A DNA stretch of 64,000 nt, taken from the NCBI GenBank assembly GCA_907164885.2, contig OU015495.1, forward strand, positions 105,416,545-105,480,544, in the 5' to 3' direction. The stretch comes from Dolomedes plantarius. Taxonomy: Eukaryota; Arthropoda; Arachnida; Araneae; Dolomedidae. The position numbers and the translations under genes were made by a program. Position 1 is the stretch's first letter; each line of letters begins with the position of its first letter. The notes below the pieces were generated by a model. That model saw only the letters and a program-made list of their open reading frames with translations, ran no database searches and was not told the DNA's origin. Below are positions 58,177-64,000 of this stretch, piece after piece.

Positions 58177-58254
58177 TTCAGGTAGTGTCTTCTAACGAAA
58201 TTACCGCGGGTTATTAACGTACGATTCATTATCGTTGCTTACCTCTTTTGTATG

Positions 58255-58306
58255 CATATATGTATGTATGTGTTATGTATATATCTATCAATATATATTA
58301 CATATG

Positions 58307-58359
<53 letters not shown>
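58255..58359. repeat. TA/TATG microsatellite, left of LTR
   Basis: TATG-type repeats grade into pure (TA)n that stops at the LTR. It is the same tract as 58919-59052 before insertion. Confidence 0.92.
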
Positions 58360-59056
<697 letters not shown>

Positions 59057-59238
59057 GTCTGTCAAAATTTTGACGCATTTTGGTACTTCTCTGTTTAACT
59101 GTTTACTGCTTGTCCAAGCGATACAGACTAGGTTTGGCTCGCTGCCAAAATTATAACTCCGGACGACGGACGGTTTTTGCGTCTGAAATTTTGCTTTCCG
59201 GAGGACCGTTATGGGGGAACGTAATCCTACGTTAAAAA

Positions 59239-60498
59239 GAGAAAATATATTTTATTCGGGAACTAAGCATATTTATTTTGAATATCATGGGTAAAGATCA
59301 TTTCGATTTGAATTGTCAATTAAAAAGGTGATTCAATTGAAATATTTTTTTAAATCACTCTCAATAAGATAGAGTGATAATCAATAAAAATTTTCATTCT
59401 AATTTTCATACACGAACATTCTAATTTTTAAAAAATCCTGTTTCATATATTTCTTTTAACTTTAAATTTCAAGTACAGTTTTCTAAAAATAGATGCTATA
59501 TAAGAAAAATCTCCCCTTTAAACTATTGGTTGCTTTTTTCAATTTTTAAAAACTCTCTTCATATGTTTATTCACGGATCAAGATTAATCTAATTCATTAT
59601 AAAATGATTTTCATTGAAACTGAATTAAAAAAAAAGTATATCTATGATTTTTGATTCCAAACTGGATGAATTTTTTTAAATCAATTTAGTACAAAACGCT
59701 ATTAATAACTACTTAGAACTTTACTAACTGAAAGATTGCAATTTACTATATCACATACATCTAAAAAATTTCCATTTTTATCTGTATAAATTTAATTTAA
59801 AATTAATCCCTTTTAGAATGTGCAATTTCTTTTCAACTTATATCTTAGATCCAATTTGTTACTTGTGACTGAATATAAAAAACTTCAGAATAAATTCTCA
59901 GATAATGTCTGGAAAAAATTATTCTTATATATTAAATCAATATTTGAAATACCTCAAAAGAAATGTAACGTTATGTAAACTGTTTAATTACGGTAAATTT
60001 TAAATCCTGATTTACCAATGTTGATTTTTCTAAAATATTTTTTCGTTTCTGAAAATTTCTAAATATAATTTTATAGCATTGATTATGAGCATTACGGAAA
60101 CCCCTCCACGAGTCTTTCTAATACTCTCTCTCTTTTTTTCCTTTAACCTAAAATAGAACTCGCAGTCTATGGAACAGAACTTTAGACTTATTGCTTTCAG
60201 GCACAATAAAAACAAGGCAACCATATCACGATCCTCACTAATGGGTCTTGCAATACTTTTATTCATTAGATAGAGTTACATTTTTCGAAAGATTTATTTA
60301 CAGAACATATTTATTAGAAAGATTTATTTACCACTTACCATATATATCCATTATATACCATATATATTAATTCTAGTAAAATAAGAGAGTAATACACAAT
60401 AAATAATTAGAAAGCCTTTTACAATTATAACTACTATTTTTCAGTATCGGGTTTCTTTTGTGATTTCCTAGCATAATGTTAATTACTTGCACAGGGAT
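59239..60498. other. AT-rich DNA, no gene seen
   Basis: A 78-codon minus ORF at 60030-60266 has no recognisable motif. Confidence 0.45.
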
Positions 60499-60758
60499 AA
60501 CACAAATAATGTAAATAGTTCAACACGAAATAATACATATAAAGAAGGCATAGACAGCCGAACAAATTAACAGAAAACCTACCCTAGCGTTGTAAAATTT
60601 TAACATTTCAATAAAAGATTGCGCAGTTGCAACAAATCCTCATTGAAATGTTAAAATTTTTCAACACTAGGGTAGGTTTTCTGTTAATTTGTTCGGCTGT
60701 CTATGCCCTCTTTATACGTATTATTTCGTGTTGAGCTACTATTTATATTATTTGTGTT
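60499..60758. mobile_element. 260-bp hairpin MITE
   Basis: Arms of about 115 bp (60499-60612 and 60642-60758) are inverted copies with about 93-95% identity by eye, and the loop is only about 29 nt. Shared blocks include GGCATAGACAGCCGAACAAA, TTAACAGAAAACCTACCCTA and TTTTAACATTTCAAT. No ORF. The superfamily is undetermined. High arm identity suggests recent origin or repair by arm conversion. Confidence 0.85.
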
Positions 60759-60861
60759 ACATGCACAAGGTGAATGTAACACAAATATTCCCTTTACCTA
60801 AAACCTGAAATTATCTTAACTCTGAAGCTTTTTTAGCATGGCATAACATGAGAAAGAATGG

Positions 60862-61590
60862 GCCTGGAGACGCCTAATGGTTAGCGCGTCGGGATTCGGT
60901 ACTGAGGGAGCTCGATTTGAGTACTAACGTACGCAACTGAATGCTTCCGTGTCTGGGATGAATCATTATACTCAATATTTGCAGGCCGTAAAGCCCCCTT
61001 CTAGGGGTTTGTAGGGATAGGGGGAAGGTACGCTCCCCCCCCCAGATGTCACGCCTTGGTCTGCTCGGCCTAAATGTCGATTCACCTGGCACAGTGGTTC
61101 CCAACCGGTGGTCCGCAGACCACAGGTGGTCCGCGAGATCCTCGATAGTGGTTCTGCACCAAATAAAAATGTTGCCAAATCAATGGGGATTTTGAAACCA
61201 ATGTTCATTGAATTATATGGGCCGAATATATCCAATGACCATCGAGTGTTGAACTAAAATTTCTTAAAAGTTTAACGTAATTATTTTATTATTAGAATAT
61301 GATACGTTAGCATGCAAGTTCGTTAATCCTGTATCCCTTTTGCCTGAGGGAAATTCTATACCCCTATACCCCCCGGAAGCCCCCCCCCTCAAGTCGGTGT
61401 GTGTGGGGGGTAGGAGGGGTCCGCACATGGTTCACTTTCTGGCTTAGTGGTCCGCAGACTGTTACGGGTTGGGAACCACTGACCTAGCAGAAGTCCGACT
61501 CCGACCATAATACAGAGTACCCAATTGCAAGTGCTAAAACCGGAGTCATTCCTCGTAGCTCTGCAAAGGGCATACGAAAGAAAGAAATAG
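60862..61590 (+). mobile_element. SINE-like unit interrupted by a hAT MITE
   Basis: The head reads CGCCTAATGGTTAGCGCG (A box), GTCGGGATTCGGTACTGAGG and AGCTCGATTTGAGTA (degraded B box). A body follows, then, after the hAT insert, GAAGTCCGACTCC to a GAAAGAAAGAAA tail. GAAAGAATGGGCC before the head and GAAAGAAATAGGCC after the tail may be an imperfect target duplication. C and G runs at about 61024, 61372 and 61593 are low complexity. Confidence 0.5.
61092..61481. mobile_element. hAT MITE, 390 bp
   Basis: CAGTGGTTCCCAACCGGTGG at the left and, complemented, CAGTGGTTCCCAACCCGTAA at the right are classic hAT ends. Both continue into a GGTCCGCAGAC-type block. The 8-bp flanks acctggca (61084-61091) and acctagca (61482-61489) differ at one base. 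The interior has no transposase. Confidence 0.9.
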
Positions 61591-62097
61591 GCCGGGGGGG
61601 GGGGACTTTACCCCAGTCATTACTTTGTTTCATTAAGTTACATTATTGCATAAGTTTATTTTTCAATTAAACTTTGTGTCTCATCCCGAAGATATCTCGT
61701 TGAAGAGTTTCTGAATCTTAGGAAAGGGCAGCTGAATCTCAGTACATAAAATTTCTGTGAAAGATTCGTCATTGGGACTCAGAAAACGATAAAAACAATT
61801 TCCCAATCACTCTTCTATCTCACTTTCTAACTGAAATATCTCTCTCGTGATTAAATGCATATTTGTTACAGAAAATTTTGAAACAGAAAATTAATTAATT
61901 AATAATTTAGATTCCTATCCTGTAAATGATTTGTCCCCTTTCCACGAAAACTCATTACAGCGTGGTGAAACGTCCAGAAACATCCTACATACAGCAAAAC
62001 CATCTGATCGTAGGCGTTTCGGATAAGGGATATTCGTGTACATGAAATTTCCAAGAATGATTTTAATATTAAACTACGTTAAGCAATAAAAAAAATT
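61591..62097. other. No gene seen
   Basis: A G run at about 61593-61605 followed by AT-rich DNA. Confidence 0.45.
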
Positions 62098-62385
62098 TCA
62101 GGTAGTCTCTTCTAACGAAACTATCGCGGGTTATTAAGGTAGGATTACTTATCGTTGCTTATCTCTTCTTTTTGTTTTACAATAAAATTCCTACATGCGA
62201 AGAGAAGGAGGAGTTATAACCCTATGCAGAGTAGGTCGATGACAAGAAAAAAAAGTTACATATATCAGAAGTCAATAGAAATAGCATTCGGCTACTCTTG
62301 ATTTATAACTCACTACGACGGTTTGAACGTGTGAAATTTTCTTTACCGCGAAACGTTATGGAGGAACGTAATCCTATGTTAAATA
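62098..62385 (-). mobile_element. Helentron-like element, copy F (divergent centre)
   Basis: On the minus strand it runs from ATTTAACATAGGATTACG through TCCTCCATAACGTTTCGCGG to a divergent middle. It then gives AAGCAACGATAAGTAATCC and the 3' hairpin before CTGAA. The middle third differs from the other copies, which suggests a second subfamily or replacement of the centre. Confidence 0.7.
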
Positions 62386-62636
62386 CTCGGTAAGTTTTCT
62401 AATTTTTATTGAAAATCAAGATTATTGTATTATGCCTCTTCTTCTGTTAATAATGTTTGAAGAAAGATATAAAACGATTTATCTTGAATCTTGCAGAATT
62501 TGAAATCTTTTGTACACCGAGAATATCGCTTTATAAATAAATTGCTAAATATCTGCATAAAACTAATACTACCATAAAACTAATACTACTAACGATTACT
62601 TCTGAAATCCGTCTCCTTTTGAAAATTAAATCTCAA

Positions 62637-63375
62637 TCTATATACTATATAAAACAGTTCCGAAACTGACTGACTGCATGACTGACTGACTGACAGATAA
62701 CGCACAGACCAAACTGCTGGACCTAATGGGCTGAAATTTTGCATGGCGATTCTTCTTATACTGTAGGGGTGCACTAAGAAAGATTTTTGAAAAATTCTTA
62801 GATTTTTTTAAATTAAAGTTTTAAGCTGTTTTCGTAACATTCTTCAAAGTTTGAATTTAAAATAATAATCCTAGGGTTGTAAAATTTATATCACGAGAAA
62901 GATCATAAAAATTCCTTTAAAATGAAATCTTTTTCGAATCTTTACTTCCATTTTCTGATTGTTGGTGAATTTTTAAAGATTAATTTTTAGAATTCAATTT
63001 ATTAAATGCTGATCACGTAGTTTCTTTTCCTTTTGTAATACTTTAAATTAATTTTGCGCCACGTGCATAACAACGAAATAAATTCACCAATTTTTTGTCT
63101 AATGCGGCAAATGATTAGACATTATCCAAAAAAATATTAAAATACAGTAAAAGAAATGTTCATTAAACTGTACTATATTAACTGTTCTATAATATTCTAT
63201 AGTATGTTCTTTTAGATTTAATTTCAATATTTTCTTATACATTATTTTGTCTATAAAAATATCCGTTACGAATTTTTATAAGTATATTTTTTGTTTTCTT
63301 TTGGCATTAATTGCATACATTGACATTGTATTTGATTTGAATGTACTCCGTAGCGAAGGACGGGTATTCAGCTAG
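62637..63375 (+). mobile_element. Non-autonomous Helitron, 739 bp
   Basis: The 5' end is TCTATATACTATATAAAACA after an A. The 3' end has a CCGT..ACGG hairpin, GTATTCAG, then CTAG followed by T at 63376. An ACTGACTG array near the 5' end, and the TTTTGCATGGCGATTCTTCT and GGGGTGCACTAAGAAAGA blocks, match the inverted fragment at 33425-33865. No ORF of note. Confidence 0.88.
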
Positions 63376-63376
63376 T

Positions 63377-63956
63377 AGATATATGTAGCAGACAATAAAT
63401 TAATAACTGGCACCAAATATCCAGATCCGTTGAACTAGCTCTGTTAGAAATCTGAATTTGGGCCCTCCACACTTCCAAGATGATATATCAGTAAGCAAAA
63501 GATCAAAAATTCAAATCTTTCCTTTCCCCATGAGCATATGGTTTTTTTCTGGCTCGGTTACTTACAATATTTGTAGTCAGCGAGAGAGTAAAACGTGCAC
63601 GTTCGTTTTAAATTTGTTTGCAAACAGTTTGAAAAAGATTTAGTTACCAAACACAGTTGGTAAGCTACCCTATTTCTCAATCTATTTATGGCGAATAAAA
63701 TTAAGATTGCTTTCTAAACTTTTTTTTCCGTTTGCCCTTTTTACAAGAAAGGAAAATCATTATAATGTTTGTGAGACTGAATTGAAATGAAATTATTATC
63801 TTTAATTGCTTTTCCGAATAAGATTTTACTTTTCAACTCGAAGCTGATAAACATATATTTGCTTCTATATCTAAAGGAGAATAGGAGATAGAAGATGAGA
63901 AAAAAAAACTTTTAACACAGAAATCTTACGTTTAATGCAACCCATATCGTTTAGAG
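63377..63956. other. AT-rich DNA, no gene seen
   Basis: No supported features. Confidence 0.45.
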
Positions 63957-64000
63957 CAGTGGTTTCCCAACCATAGGCGTAACGTGTCTCTAACTTTTTC
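63957..64000. mobile_element. hAT-type left end, cut by window edge
   Basis: CAGTGGTTTCCCAACCATAG is a close match to the hAT terminus seen complete at 61092. The flanking 8 bp would be gtttagag. The right end lies beyond the window. Confidence 0.6.

Overview
The window looks like intergenic or intronic DNA from a large, AT-rich, repeat-laden arthropod nuclear genome. There are no operons, no bacterial-style genes and almost no uninterrupted coding sequence. TA microsatellites, degraded Tc1/mariner, pogo, hAT and Helitron DNA transposons, tRNA-derived SINEs and non-LTR retrotransposon fragments dominate. The retrotransposon tail at 41.7-42.3 kb and the SINE and element types resemble what I recall from spider genomes, so a chelicerate (probably a spider) is my best guess. 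This is inference from recall, not a search.

Only two reading frames deserve attention as possible genes. One (17792-18478, +) is the ORF of a pogo/Tigger-like element whose DDE catalytic core is deleted, leaving the DNA-binding half joined in frame to the C-terminus. The other (51075-51323, +) is a GC-rich, exon-like ORF that ends at a good splice-donor match. It could be a first coding exon of a membrane protein I do not recognise.

Layout. 0-9 kb: a 5'-clipped copy of a recurrent Helentron-like repeat, a GC-richer segment with a tandem repeat, a gutted mariner element (5970-6642), a local duplication (7.3-7.8 kb) and a complete SINE with target-site duplications (8245-8610). 9-17 kb: AT-rich DNA with palindromes, SINE heads, a MITE with internal tandem repeats (15323-15715) and a 5'-truncated LINE with perfect duplications (15824-16398). 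17-29 kb: the pogo element, then three degenerate Tc1-like elements (20618-21815, 25913-27156, about 27233-28950), the last carrying a nested Harbinger-type MITE. 31.8-35.0 kb: a non-autonomous Helitron with nested Helitron pieces. 40-47 kb: two SINE copies, a retrotransposon RNase H fragment and a Tc1-like element (44997-46660) holding one of the SINEs. 52-56 kb: a hAT-type element, a 767-bp foldback element and an internally deleted mariner, the last two separated only by a TA tract. 58-59 kb: a solo LTR inserted into the TA tract of a Helentron-like element. 60-64 kb: a hairpin MITE, a hAT MITE inside a SINE-like unit, a small Helitron, and a hAT end cut by the window edge.

The most coherent new observation is a dispersed family of six copies (1-165, 18717-18928, 36364-36615, 49489-49784, 58177-59238, 62098-62385). 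Each full copy has a subterminal inverted repeat, in several copies a central TA microsatellite, and a short hairpin just inside its 3' end. This is the architecture of non-autonomous Helentrons (HINE/DINE-1 type). Where no feature is listed, I read AT-rich sequence and saw nothing I could support.
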